Assembly: GCA_015057705.1 (NCBI GenBank)
Contig: SVDU01000012.1
Span: forward strand, 88,870-152,869
Source of the DNA: Paenibacillaceae bacterium
GTDB taxonomy: Bacteria; Bacillota; Clostridia; Lachnospirales; Lachnospiraceae
Direction: 5' to 3'
Length of the DNA stretch: 64,000 nt
Below, one piece after another: positions 35,230 through 44,078 of this stretch. The notes under the pieces were generated by a model. It did not search any database. It saw nothing but the letters and a program-made list of their open reading frames with translations, and was not told the DNA's origin. The stretch's first letter is position 1. Every line of letters starts with the position of its first letter. A program made the translations under genes and the position numbers.

Positions 35230-35733
35230 TTAAAAGGAGTCATCCCAATAAATCGTAATATAAGGATTGGAATATGATTTAGATCCAATGTCTAATATCA
35301 TACCATGGGAAATCGCGCCGCTGATACAGGTAGCGTTAAAGGAAATTGTATATGTTCCATTGGCTTTGGAAGCCAGGAAACCGTTTGTTCTCAAAGTTGT
35401 ATTTTCCTTACCGTTCCAAGTCACTTTCTCTGCTGAACTTCTGTTACTGCTGGCCACTGTCAGGTAATTGGTAAGTACAGCTCCTGAATATTTCAGCGAT
35501 CCCGGATTTACCTCAAGCTTAGTAATAACAGCATTGGCGGGAAGACCGGAAACACGGAATGTAACTTCATTGGAATTGCCGGTTTGCCCCTTTTTCAGAG
35601 CAAGACTCATGGTACCGGAAGAAGTCACTTTCTTGGTTCCTGTTGCAGCATATGCTGAGGTAGCTGCTGTAAATGCCATCGTTATAACTAATAAAGCACT
35701 GAAAAGTAATTTTAAAAACTTATTTCTACTCAT
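35230..35733 (-). CDS. Small secreted beta-rich protein, unknown
   Basis: A 167-residue protein with a clear signal peptide (MSRNKFLKLL..., cleavage after SAYAA) and a mature region of about 140 residues rich in Ser, Thr, Asn and Gly, resembling an immunoglobulin-like or pilin-like beta sandwich (TYTISFNATC, NPYITIYWDDSF). It has a single Cys and no cell-wall anchor. The family is not recognised. A CAGGGGG site precedes the ATG. Confidence 0.6.
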   Translation of the reverse strand: MSRNKFLKLLFSALLVITMAFTAATSAYAATGTKKVTSSGTMSLALKKGQTGNSNEVTFRVSGLPANAVITKLEVNPGSLKYSGAVLTNYLTVASSNRSSAEKVTWNGKENTTLRTNGFLASKANGTYTISFNATCISGAISHGMILDIGSKSYSNPYITIYWDDSF

Positions 35734-35879
35734 AAAAATGCCCCCTGTTCTAAATTAATAAGAGAATCCCAGCAACCAGCCTGCTGCATCCCTTATTATA
35801 CATATCGGTTTCTTTGAGACATTTCTAAGATTTTATTCATGATTTGATATTCCATTTCAGCATAACTGTCAAACTAACC

Positions 35880-37199
35880 TTATTCTCTTGTATTGAGAAA
35901 TGCATCTTCCAGTACTTTACCATCACAAGGTCCGAAGTCAACCCCAAGAATGGAAGCTATGGTTGGGGCAATATCTACCATATGAATTTCTTCCAGCTGA
36001 TGTCCTTTTTTAATCCCTTTTCCAGACACGACAAAGCAGCAGCCATATTCTGGCTTCTCCGGAGAATATCCATGGGTCGCATACGTTTTATTCTCTTTTT
36101 TTAAGTCCGTTACAAGGGGACCCGCAATTTTGTCATCAAAGCTATATCCCAGTTTTGCTTCCAGCATACAGCCAGAAACCGGGAAGGCATGGAACCGTCC
36201 CAGTTCTTCCCCAGTATAGATTTTCTCTATACCTAAGGTTTCCTCTCCTGCCGCTTTTTGAAGAATCTGCAGAGCCCGCTGCTTCGCCTCGTCATCATTT
36301 TCCTTTACGTGCAAATAAGCTGACCCGCCTGTGGACTGCAAATATGCTCTCCAATGCATGCTCCCATTTTCTTCATAAATAAGACCGTCTTCTTTTAGCA
36401 GTTGATTCAGTCTCACCTTATATCTGACATTTTTCTGTCCATGATCACCCAGTACCATGAATACTGTTTCCTCTGAAATACCTGCCGAAGCAACAGCATC
36501 CATCATCTTTCCGATTCGTTCATCCATGCGCAGGAGAACCTGATCAATCTCAGTACTGACTGTCCCATAATGATGTTTTGCATCGTCCAGATCAATGAAA
36601 TGAATCATTAAAAGCTCCGGTTTCTTTGATAATATGGTATCTGTTCCACACATAACCGTAAAATCATCCAGGTAGGGCTGCTCAATTCCTTTTCTTATTT
36701 TTCCGTATTTTCTCTCAAGCCCCATACAATAAAGCGGATTTCCGTTTTTTAAAATTTTAAGAGCCTGATTTTCACGGCCGATTGCTTTTATCTCAGGCAT
36801 ATTATAACGAATGGAGGCCTTTCCTGTGACAGGCCATAAAATTGCGGCCGCTTTCATCTTATGCTTTTTTAATGCTTCATACACGGTGGGTACCCTGATG
36901 TCTTTTCTGAACCAGAACCATGCCTGATCTTCTTCTCCGACAAATGGCTGGAGCGGGTTATTATGATAAATTCCGTGTTTATCCGGATAAACTCCAGTCA
37001 CCATTGTGGTATGGACAACATAGGTAAGAGTCGGATACACGCTTTTTAATTTTGTGCTGAAAACCCCGTTTTCTATTAAACGGGAAAGATTGGGAAGCCG
37101 GCTTGCTTTCTCCCAGTTATCTTCAGAAAATGCATCATAAGAGATTACGATCAGATGCTTTGCTTTTCCACTGCTCATTTTCATCATCCCATCCTTCAT
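35880..37199 (-). CDS. Type I phosphodiesterase/nucleotide pyrophosphatase-like hydrolase
   Basis: A 439-residue member of the alkaline-phosphatase superfamily. Metal ligands are visible: Asp in VISYDAF, Thr nucleophile in TMVTGVYPDKHG, MIHFIDLDDAKHHYG, FMVLGDHGQ, and a final His in THGYSPEKPEYG. Members cleave nucleotides, phospholipids or phosphonates. The start at 37199 overlaps the region just after the transporter stop; a second ATG three codons in is also possible. Cytoplasmic, as no signal peptide is present. It is co-transcribed with the UMF1-type transporter, which may supply its substrate. Confidence 0.88.
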   Translation of the reverse strand: MKDGMMKMSSGKAKHLIVISYDAFSEDNWEKASRLPNLSRLIENGVFSTKLKSVYPTLTYVVHTTMVTGVYPDKHGIYHNNPLQPFVGEEDQAWFWFRKDIRVPTVYEALKKHKMKAAAILWPVTGKASIRYNMPEIKAIGRENQALKILKNGNPLYCMGLERKYGKIRKGIEQPYLDDFTVMCGTDTILSKKPELLMIHFIDLDDAKHHYGTVSTEIDQVLLRMDERIGKMMDAVASAGISEETVFMVLGDHGQKNVRYKVRLNQLLKEDGLIYEENGSMHWRAYLQSTGGSAYLHVKENDDEAKQRALQILQKAAGEETLGIEKIYTGEELGRFHAFPVSGCMLEAKLGYSFDDKIAGPLVTDLKKENKTYATHGYSPEKPEYGCCFVVSGKGIKKGHQLEEIHMVDIAPTIASILGVDFGPCDGKVLEDAFLNTRE

Positions 37200-37200
37200 C

Positions 37201-38430
37201 TTATTTTTCTTCCACAGGAAGCCTTATAAATATAATAAATCCCACTAAAAAGAGGGGTATAATTCCAATAATACTCCATCTTGCATTGCCTGTAACTGCT
37301 GTTGTAAGGGACATCAGCGTGGGTCCCATAATAGCTGAAAATTTACCAAAAATATTATAAAACCCAAAGAATTCGTTGGATTTTTCCTTTGGAATAATCT
37401 TAGCAAAATAGGACCGGCTCAGTGCCTGAATCCCGCCTTGTGCAGAACCAATCATGGCACCAAGAATGAAGATGTGCCAGACGGAAGATATAAAAAATGC
37501 AGCAATGCAGGAAATGATATAGGTGAATATTCCTATGATAATCATGGTTCTGGCAGAGAAACGTTTTGCCATATTTCCATAAAATATTGCACATGGAAAA
37601 GCAATGATCTGAATAATCAGCAGAATCGCCAGCAGGGAGAAGGTATCCAGTGCATCGTTTCCCATAACTGCGGTGGCATAAGGAATTACCATCTTAATAA
37701 TGGTATCCACACCATCAATATAAAAGAAATAGGCACCAAGAAAAATAAATACAGTCTGATACTGTTTCATTTGTTTAAATGTTTCTGCCAGCCTTTTAAA
37801 ACTATTCTTTATGGTATCCTTCCCAGGTTCCACATAATGAATCTGTTTTACATCTCTTATCATGGGAACGGTAAAAAGTCCCCACCATAAAGCTGTAATA
37901 ATAAATCCAATCTGATATCCGATGGATTTTTCCATTCCAAGAAGAAAGATCAGTATCAGACTAATACCAAAAGGGATGACACTGGATATGTAGCCGAATG
38001 CAAAACCAAGGGAGGATATCTTATCCATTCTTTCATCACTGGTGACATCTACAATAAATGCATCGTAAAAAATATTAGATCCTGCAAAGCCAATTGCTGA
38101 CAGAATAAAAAACAGAATCAAAAGCTGCCATTGCCCGCTGGAAGGAGGGATAAACGCCAGTGATGCAGTTGACAGGACTCCCAGACAGGTGAAGAATACA
38201 AAAAAACGCTTCTTTTTGTCCTTATAATCGGCTGCTGCGCCCAAAATGGGACTTAAAGCCGCTACCAGGATACTGGCAATGGAGTTGAAATATCCCAGAT
38301 CCATGCTGCGTTTCACATTATCAAACATACCGAACATAATCGGCAGTAGCGCGGTTGTGACAGCCATGGAATAAGCTGAATTACCGCAGTCAACCAGTAT
38401 CCATGATTTCTCTTCCCTGCTTAAATTCAT
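37201..38430 (-). CDS. MFS transporter, UMF1/Atg22 type
   Basis: A 409-residue membrane protein with 12 predicted spans. The N-terminal WILVDCGNSAYSMAV is the diagnostic first-span motif of the UMF1 (Atg22-like) family of the major facilitator superfamily. Bacterial substrates are unknown; the yeast homologue exports amino acids from the vacuole. An AGGAGG site precedes the ATG. It lies 15 bases downstream of the DUF2196 gene and one base upstream of the phosphodiesterase gene. Confidence 0.9.
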   Translation of the reverse strand: MNLSREEKSWILVDCGNSAYSMAVTTALLPIMFGMFDNVKRSMDLGYFNSIASILVAALSPILGAAADYKDKKKRFFVFFTCLGVLSTASLAFIPPSSGQWQLLILFFILSAIGFAGSNIFYDAFIVDVTSDERMDKISSLGFAFGYISSVIPFGISLILIFLLGMEKSIGYQIGFIITALWWGLFTVPMIRDVKQIHYVEPGKDTIKNSFKRLAETFKQMKQYQTVFIFLGAYFFYIDGVDTIIKMVIPYATAVMGNDALDTFSLLAILLIIQIIAFPCAIFYGNMAKRFSARTMIIIGIFTYIISCIAAFFISSVWHIFILGAMIGSAQGGIQALSRSYFAKIIPKEKSNEFFGFYNIFGKFSAIMGPTLMSLTTAVTGNARWSIIGIIPLFLVGFIIFIRLPVEEK

Positions 38431-38445
38431 GATTGAATCCTCCTG

Positions 38446-38643
38446 TTACTGGTCCACGCCTCCCTGCACTCTCCCTACAATTCCACCTTCCAGCATTACT
38501 TTAATGCCTCTTGGATGATTGGGAGAATTGGTCAGTATTCTCTGGACCACACCCTCTGTGAGTTTGCCTGTTCTCTGATCCTGTTTTTGCACCACCATAA
38601 CGCGGTCGCCAATTTTAATATTTTTTCTTACTGTTCCGTCCAT
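38446..38643 (-). CDS. YwbE family protein (DUF2196)
   Basis: A 65-residue protein: GTVRKNIKIGDRVMVVQK, RTGKLTEGVVQRILTNS, HPRGIKVMLEGG and GRVQ, the complete YwbE/DUF2196 pattern of a small SH3-like beta barrel. The frame opens 14 codons upstream, but ATG 38643 has an AAAGGAAT site and matches the family N-terminus. Function unknown. First gene of the operon with the UMF1 transporter and the phosphodiesterase. Confidence 0.88.
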   Translation of the reverse strand: MDGTVRKNIKIGDRVMVVQKQDQRTGKLTEGVVQRILTNSPNHPRGIKVMLEGGIVGRVQGGVDQ

Positions 38644-38765
38644 TTCATTCCTTTCATTCTCTAAATACGCCGGTACTCCCCACACCTTAATATTTAATAT
38701 TTACATAATTATTATAAATCAATCAATACTAACAGAAACTGAATAATCCTGAGAGGAGATAATGT

Positions 38766-39365
38766 ATGGATTACAGCTTAATATGGAAAACAATTATTAT
38801 ATTTTTTGCAGGTAAACTTATTCTGCGATTGGGGGGCCGTAAATCAATCTCGCAGATGACAATTACGCAAACCATTGTCATGGTTGGCATTGGCTCCCTT
38901 TTAATCCAACCCATCGCTGAAAAAGGAATCCGGGGCACACTGCTGATTGCATTTCTATTCACTATGCTTATGGTATTGTCGGAGTATCTGGAAATAAAGT
39001 TTGATCTCCTTGAATCTCTCTTTTCGGGCAAAGCAGTGGTTGTCATAGAAAATGGAGAGATCATTTTGAAAAATCTAAAAAAATTACGGCTTACAGTTGA
39101 CCGACTGGAAACTCGTCTGCGCCAAAACGGTGTGAGTTCAATAAAAGATGTAAAAACAGCTACCATAGAGGTAAGCGGCCAAATAGGCTATGAACTAAAA
39201 GATGATAAAAAACCTCTGACAAAAGAAGATTTTATTACCATAATGGCGGAAATATCACAGCATAATCAATTAATGGCAGGTTACCAGAAGACGCAAAAAA
39301 GCAATTCAGACAGTATATTCCAGGAGGTTATTCTTAAAAACAAAGAAGGGAAAAACGAGCCTTAG
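38766..39365 (+). CDS. DUF421 membrane protein (YetF/YrbG type)
   Basis: A 199-residue protein with three N-terminal spans and a cytoplasmic domain of about 110 residues carrying RLETRLRQNGVSSIKDVKTATIEVSGQIGYE, the conserved YetF/YrbG (DUF421) core. Family members are linked to spore or envelope functions in Bacillus, with no defined activity. A GAGGAG site precedes the ATG at 38766. The gene stands alone on the plus strand and converges with the beta-lactamase-like gene four bases after its stop. Confidence 0.88.
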   Translation: MDYSLIWKTIIIFFAGKLILRLGGRKSISQMTITQTIVMVGIGSLLIQPIAEKGIRGTLLIAFLFTMLMVLSEYLEIKFDLLESLFSGKAVVVIENGEIILKNLKKLRLTVDRLETRLRQNGVSSIKDVKTATIEVSGQIGYELKDDKKPLTKEDFITIMAEISQHNQLMAGYQKTQKSNSDSIFQEVILKNKEGKNEP

Positions 39366-39369
39366 TTTT

Positions 39370-40797
39370 TTAAATTCTAACGTAATTAAGTATTACTTCC
39401 TTCTCTGCTGCTACCTTTAAAACCAGATTTTTCCGCTCTTCTCCAAACGTAAACGTAAGCTTTGTATTTAATGGTGTCTCATAATGCCAGATGCAGGCTT
39501 TAAACTCATCCTGTTTCCACTCTCCGTAGCAAACAGCCCTGTAAAAGGATTGGTTTTCCCAGAATGGTTTAGCAGTCTCCACCCATTTTTTTTCTATGAA
39601 ACGGATCACATATAAGGGCTGCGAGTTTTCACCGTTATAAAGAGCAAGCAGACATTCACCGTTTTCGAAATCAAATCTTATCTTTTTTATATTAAAATCC
39701 ATCTCTGCTTCCGAATCAGTGGAAAGCTGGTAGGAAGCACGGAATTCAGGATAAGAATCTGTATCTTTATTCACCTTCAGATGTGTCTGGCTTGCCCCAA
39801 ACTCAACCAATTTACTGGAATCCTCACTTTGAGGCAGAACCCCTTCCCCTCCAAGTGCCGGAAGAAGGTCACTCCAGACCAGTTTCATAAATTTACCCAT
39901 GTCTAAATTGCTTGTTACTGCAACAACGCAGTTATATTCAGGCATAACGATACAGTATTGTCCATACATACCGTCTCCGCGGTACACTCCTTCGGGCACA
40001 CATCTCCAGAACTGGTATCCATAACCCTGAGCCCAGTCATTATCAGCTTCGTCGCCGTTGTTAATCTGTTTTGAGGTTGCCTCCTCGATCCATGCTGCAG
40101 GTACCAGCTGCCGCCCATTGTATTCACCTTTTTGCAGAAGCATCTGTCCAAAAACGGCGATATCCTCTGTTTTAATATTCAGTCCAAAGCCTCCAAAGCT
40201 GATACCCAGATTGTCTTCTTCCCAAATGGGATCAATACCCAGTGGTTCAAACAGCCTTGGCATAAGATAGTCCACAAGCTTCTGCCCGGTTAATCTTGTA
40301 ATAATTGCAGAACACATATAGGTAGCCATGGTATTGTAAAAGAACGCGCTTCCCGGCTCATTCTTTACATGAGAGCTTAAGAATCCCAGCATGTTATTAT
40401 AATTTTCATCATCCCAGTTCCAGTTTTCATATGTCATCCCGGTTCCCATTGTCAGGAGGTTTTTCACGGTCATTTTTTTAATTTTACCGTCAACCTTTTC
40501 CCCCAGTTGTTTCATTTCAGTTTTAAAAATATCAGCAATCAGCGTATCTGTTGTCAGCAGGCCTTCCTCTATTGCCAGCCCGATTGCCATGGATGTAAAG
40601 CTTTTGCTTAACGAAAATAATTGATGTCTGTATTGTGGGCCATAGGGCTTCCACCAGCAATCAGCAATATTTTTACCGTTCTTAAGCAGCATAAATGAAT
40701 GAAGTTCTAAATCCTGTTGGTTTACTTTGTTTAAAAATTCCAGTATCGCATGGGAATGAACTCCCTGTGATTCTGGTGTCGCTTTTTCAAGTCTCAT
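39370..40797 (-). CDS. Class C beta-lactamase-fold serine hydrolase
   Basis: A 475-residue protein. The nucleophile motif SLSKSFTSMA (SxxK) lies near residue 65, the Tyr motif is YNTMATYMCSAI, and a C-terminal beta domain of about 130 residues is present. No signal peptide, unlike true beta-lactamases and many D-peptidases, so it is probably a cytoplasmic esterase or amidase. A GGGAGG site before the ATG. Apparently monocistronic. Confidence 0.87.
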   Translation of the reverse strand: MRLEKATPESQGVHSHAILEFLNKVNQQDLELHSFMLLKNGKNIADCWWKPYGPQYRHQLFSLSKSFTSMAIGLAIEEGLLTTDTLIADIFKTEMKQLGEKVDGKIKKMTVKNLLTMGTGMTYENWNWDDENYNNMLGFLSSHVKNEPGSAFFYNTMATYMCSAIITRLTGQKLVDYLMPRLFEPLGIDPIWEEDNLGISFGGFGLNIKTEDIAVFGQMLLQKGEYNGRQLVPAAWIEEATSKQINNGDEADNDWAQGYGYQFWRCVPEGVYRGDGMYGQYCIVMPEYNCVVAVTSNLDMGKFMKLVWSDLLPALGGEGVLPQSEDSSKLVEFGASQTHLKVNKDTDSYPEFRASYQLSTDSEAEMDFNIKKIRFDFENGECLLALYNGENSQPLYVIRFIEKKWVETAKPFWENQSFYRAVCYGEWKQDEFKACIWHYETPLNTKLTFTFGEERKNLVLKVAAEKEVILNYVRI

Positions 40798-40871
40798 ACA
40801 TTACCTCCCAATTTATAATCATATCTATTTGCATTTAACATCATTGTATGACAAATTGTAAGATAATACAA

Positions 40872-41438
40872 TTAAATCATTGCTAAACTGGAGCCAAAAT
40901 GCGTTAATTCCCTGCATAAGTCTTCTCTATCGTTTATGAAACCGCTACGCAAATCAGTAACAACAGGGACCTCTTTCACATCAAATTCCAGAGTTCTAAA
41001 CATTTGGCTGGTATAATTTATATAGGGCTTAAATAAATCTGCATCGGGGTTCCCCTGGTTAAAGGAAAGAACCATTTGTTTCTTAACAGCATTGTCTTTA
41101 AAGAATGGAGAGAACCGTGGTGAAAAACTTGCAAACAGCCTGTCTGTGAATATCTTTCCCTGCGCACTCATCTGACCCATGTAAATTGGCAAGCCAAAAA
41201 TAATAACATCTGTATATTCCATCGCATCATAAATTTTCTGCATATCATCGTTGATCACGCAGCCCTGATCACCCTTATGGCAAGCCCAACAGCCCCTGCA
41301 CGGTTTAATATCAAGGTCGCTGAAACTAAATGACTGGGTATTGGCACCCTGTTCCCTTGCTCCTTCCAGCAATTTGTTTACTATAAAAGCAGTATTACCT
41401 TCTCTTCGCTGACTTGCTATAATTCCAATTATATTCAT
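40872..41438 (-). CDS. Iron-sulfur flavoprotein / NADPH-dependent FMN reductase
   Basis: A 188-residue flavodoxin-fold protein. After the FMN-binding start (IIGIIASQRREGNT) it has the compact cysteine motif CRGCWACHKGDQGC typical of Isf-type flavoproteins that hold a 4Fe-4S cluster, and FGLPIYMGQMSAQGK. These are electron-transfer or quinone-reducing proteins tied to redox stress. It has its own promoter (41501-41529) with a short palindrome at the start site, next to the MarR gene at 41590, which is its likely regulator. Confidence 0.87.
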   Translation of the reverse strand: MNIIGIIASQRREGNTAFIVNKLLEGAREQGANTQSFSFSDLDIKPCRGCWACHKGDQGCVINDDMQKIYDAMEYTDVIIFGLPIYMGQMSAQGKIFTDRLFASFSPRFSPFFKDNAVKKQMVLSFNQGNPDADLFKPYINYTSQMFRTLEFDVKEVPVVTDLRSGFINDREDLCRELTHFGSSLAMI

Positions 41439-41480
41439 TTGTCTTCCTCCTCTTAAATTGTTAAAATATTTTATTTTTGT

Positions 41481-41490
41481 GTCTTAAGAC
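41481..41490. promoter_or_regulatory. GTCTTAAGAC palindrome at the flavoprotein start site
   Basis: A perfect 10-bp palindrome a few bases downstream of the predicted transcription start (about 41494). Position and form fit a MarR-family operator; the MarR gene lies 100 bp away. Confidence 0.5.
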
Positions 41491-41500
41491 TCATAATCAC

Positions 41501-41529
41501 ATAATAATGCATTTTTGTGTCCTTGTCAA
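41501..41529 (-). promoter_or_regulatory. Promoter of the iron-sulfur flavoprotein gene
   Basis: On the minus strand, consensus TTGACA (41524-41529), a 17-bp spacer and TATTAT (41501-41506). The -10 region resembles the promoter at 44122-44150 in front of the paralogous flavoprotein stub. Confidence 0.8.
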
Positions 41530-41544
41530 CAATAATTCTGTTAT

Positions 41545-41579
41545 AAAAAGCAGCCCACTCTTTCAGAATTTGGGCTGCC
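41545..41579 (-). terminator. Intrinsic terminator of the MarR operon
   Basis: An 8-bp GC-rich stem (GCAGCCCA and complement, 41550-41557 and 41571-41578) followed by five T residues on the minus strand, 11 bases after the MarR stop. Confidence 0.75.
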
Positions 41580-41589
41580 TCTCCATCAG

Positions 41590-42078
41590 TTATAATTTAT
41601 CACACCAACCAGACGTAATATCTACACCCAGCTTTTTTATCTCTGTATCTAAATGCTGATTAAACTTTTTCGCAAAACCGAGCATACTGTCATACTGTTC
41701 TTCTGTTATTCCATCAAATACAACTTTATCCCGCTCTTTATATTCTTTATGCAATTCCTCATGAATTTTGTATATCTTATCTCCCTGTTTTGTAAGTCTA
41801 AAATATACCTCTTTTCTGTTTTCTGGTTTCTGATAACTTTCAATAAGGCCTTTCCCAATGAGCTTCTTTGTCAGTTTACTGATCGCGCTTCTTGTCATAT
41901 AAAACGACTCAGCAAGTTTTGTGACATTGGAATCTTCGTTTTCACCAATGAATTCGATACAATGTACTTCTGAAGGATTATACCCCTTAAGCCTTGTTTT
42001 CATTTTAAAGCTGTCAAGCCACATCTTTTTATTAAATAAATCCCAAAGTTCTGACATGACCTGTTCTTCTTTCTTCAC
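41590..42078 (-). CDS. MarR-family transcriptional regulator
   Basis: A 162-residue winged-helix regulator: SNVTKLAESFYMTRSAISKLTKKL recognition region (partly), wing KPENRKEVYFRLTKQG. It begins with GTG, eight bases after GGAGG; an internal ATG seven codons later is less well placed. It follows the phosphoesterase gene after 20 bases and ends in a terminator. The flavoprotein promoter just downstream carries a palindrome that could be its operator. Confidence 0.88.
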   Translation of the reverse strand: MKKEEQVMSELWDLFNKKMWLDSFKMKTRLKGYNPSEVHCIEFIGENEDSNVTKLAESFYMTRSAISKLTKKLIGKGLIESYQKPENRKEVYFRLTKQGDKIYKIHEELHKEYKERDKVVFDGITEEQYDSMLGFAKKFNQHLDTEIKKLGVDITSGWCDKL

Positions 42079-42098
42079 GGCCTGTACCTCCGATTTCT

Positions 42099-42566
42099 CT
42101 AATTTTCCCGATTGTCATAGGGAATTATCACCTTTTCATATTGATACTGCCCTGCCTCCACAGTCATTCGGCTCATCGTGATCTCTAAATGAAAGCGCCG
42201 CTTACCGCAGCTGCCAGGATTAAGATACAATATTCCATCTATAACTTCAGAGGAGTATTTGTGAGAATGCCCATAGATCACTACATCCACATCCGGCAAG
42301 CGTTTAGGAACATCTTTCCTGTTATGAACAATAAAAAATCTTACACCTTCAATGGTGACAGCAATACTGGCGGGCAGATCTCTGGCCCAATCCATGTCGT
42401 TATTGCCGCGCACCATATAAGTCTCCCCTGACTGCCGCACATAGTCAGCGATGTAAGGGGTGTTAATGTCTCCGGCATGTATGATACAATCTGCTGCATC
42501 CAGTTCAGCCATGACCTGCTCTCTCAGAAGACCATGAGTATCCGATATGATTGCAATATGTTTCAT
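42099..42566 (-). CDS. YfcE/MJ0936-type metallophosphoesterase
   Basis: A calcineurin-like phosphoesterase of 155 residues. Metal-binding motifs: ISDTHG, HAGD, GNND (VRGNNDMDW), VIYGHSHK and a final NPGS. The spacing matches the YfcE/MJ0936 subfamily, which hydrolyses phosphodiesters in vitro. ATG 42566 is preferred over a GTG three codons upstream, which is too close to the GAGGTGA site. It sits between flavodoxin and MarR genes in one transcript. Confidence 0.9.
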   Translation of the reverse strand: MKHIAIISDTHGLLREQVMAELDAADCIIHAGDINTPYIADYVRQSGETYMVRGNNDMDWARDLPASIAVTIEGVRFFIVHNRKDVPKRLPDVDVVIYGHSHKYSSEVIDGILYLNPGSCGKRRFHLEITMSRMTVEAGQYQYEKVIIPYDNREN

Positions 42567-42575
42567 TGGTTTCAC

Positions 42576-43046
42576 TCACCTCATCAGACCAGCAAAGCGT
42601 GTTATATTGTCCTCAGCGATTCGCGACTGACTCTGATCAGAGCCAGTTATCTTTTTCATGATAAATTTCTCTATGAAATTCATTTTGTCATAATTGCATT
42701 CCCCGCCAAAAAACCCCTTTGCGGCGGCGGTAGCCAATAGTTCCTTGGGAAAAGAGGATTCAAGCTGCTTTTGCGCATCATCTTCTTTTGCCATTCCGCA
42801 GATAAAGAACCCTGTTTTTTTATCTTTCAGGGTGTTTTGATTGTCTGAACAGAAACTCATAACTGGCTTTCTGATTTTCCCAGCATAGATTGAACCGCCA
42901 ATGATGACTTTATCATATTTTGTCAGATCGGGGTGATTGCTTCTTAAATCACAGATATCCACCTTTCCCTCAAGCTTTTTCGCAAGAATCTCAGCGCACG
43001 TTTTCGTAAATCCGTATTTAGTTGCAAATGCGATTAATGTACTCAT
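42576..43046 (-). CDS. Flavodoxin-domain protein (HemG-like)
   Basis: A 156-residue flavodoxin-like protein. The phosphate loop is FATKYGFTKTCAEILAK and the second FMN contact VIIGGSIYAGKIRKPVMSF, as in HemG-type protoporphyrinogen oxidase and related flavodoxins. The C-terminal CNYDKMNFIEKFIMKKITG is the membrane-association helix of that family. ATG 43046 follows GGGAGG; the frame opens five codons earlier. It lies between the TetR and phosphoesterase genes. Confidence 0.86.
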   Translation of the reverse strand: MSTLIAFATKYGFTKTCAEILAKKLEGKVDICDLRSNHPDLTKYDKVIIGGSIYAGKIRKPVMSFCSDNQNTLKDKKTGFFICGMAKEDDAQKQLESSFPKELLATAAAKGFFGGECNYDKMNFIEKFIMKKITGSDQSQSRIAEDNITRFAGLMR

Positions 43047-43087
43047 ATTAATACCTCCCATATATTTATTTCGTCAACATGTTTCAT

Positions 43088-43690
43088 TTAATTTTCATTC
43101 TTCCCTGCCTCTTTGGATACCGCCGTCAGGCCTTTCATTGTAAACTCGATGAGATAATCCAATACCTGAGGAAAATACGGAAGGCCGATTTCCTCTTTAT
43201 GGGTCTCAACCGTAATGATTGCTGTGAATATAGCCATGATCATTTCACTGTCAATATCATTCCTCATCTTTCCATCCGCCTGCCATTTTTTAATGACATT
43301 AAAAAGATCCCGATACATGAAGTCAAGACGATTAAGCCCCTTCTGTTCGCGGAAATACTGCTCCATTTTGTAAGACACATCCTTATTATACCACTCTTTC
43401 AGGATTGGATTGGACTTCATGCCTTTTAGATTGATTAACATCAATTCTTTAACCAGACTTAGCGGTTCCTGATCCATGTCGATTGATTTCAGTATTTTTT
43501 TCTTCAGCTTTTCGTTTTCTTCCAGATATATTACCATGAAAAGCTCCTCTTTTGAGGAATAGTAATTATAAAATGTACCTGTTCCAATATTTGCAGCTTT
43601 CGTAATATCTGACACACTGGTATCCTTAAACCCATTCCGGCTGAACAGTTCCTTTCCACATTTAAATAGTATTGTTTTCGTATCTTTCAA
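43088..43690 (-). CDS. TetR/AcrR-family regulator
   Basis: A TetR regulator of about 200 residues with the helix-turn-helix KDTSVSDITKAANIGTGTFY and an all-helical ligand domain. An ATG at 43708 has no ribosome site, whereas TTG at 43690 has GGAGG eight bases upstream, so 43690 is preferred. It is followed by the flavodoxin gene after 41 bases. A large palindrome at 44079-44136, some 400 bp upstream, is a possible target. Confidence 0.87.
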   Translation of the reverse strand: MKDTKTILFKCGKELFSRNGFKDTSVSDITKAANIGTGTFYNYYSSKEELFMVIYLEENEKLKKKILKSIDMDQEPLSLVKELMLINLKGMKSNPILKEWYNKDVSYKMEQYFREQKGLNRLDFMYRDLFNVIKKWQADGKMRNDIDSEMIMAIFTAIITVETHKEEIGLPYFPQVLDYLIEFTMKGLTAVSKEAGKNEN

Positions 43691-43736
43691 TGTATAGTCC
43701 TCCAACATATTTTATATATCAGACATCGACAAATTC

Positions 43737-44064
43737 CTACTTCTGCTTCGCCAGCCGATGTCCTGTTAAATCAAAAATCCACCCCATCAGCTTTTTAAAC
43801 GGATTTAAGGTAACATCGTAATAATAATCTGATTCAAACCATCCCTTCAATCACCAAATCCCGATCGTCTCTTAAGGGACAGAGTTCTTCTCCTTTATTG
43901 AAACAGAGCTTGCAGCCCCTGCAAAACTCAATTCGATAATCCTTTAAGAAAACATATTCAAACTCAATATCAGTATACGATTTTAAATTTCTCTCAAATT
44001 CACGAACTGCTTCGTATGTTGCCTTCTTCTGGGCACTTCCTATAAATGCGGTTACCTTTTTCAT
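43737..44064 (-). pseudogene. Iron-sulfur flavoprotein gene with its middle deleted
   Basis: The start (ATG 44064, AAAGG site) reads MKKVTAFIGSAQKKATYEA and continues through the cysteine motif CRGCKLCFNKGEELCPL to DRDLVIEGMV, then stops at 43834. In the next frame the sequence immediately reads GWFESDYYYDVTLNPFKKLM, then GWIFDLTGHRLAKQK and a stop at 43737, which looks like the genuine C-terminus of this family. About 110 codons remain of an expected 200-270. N- and C-termini were joined out of frame, so the product is only the 76-residue N-terminal piece. Paralogue of the gene at 40872. Confidence 0.8.
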
Positions 44065-44078
44065 TTAATACCTTTCAG

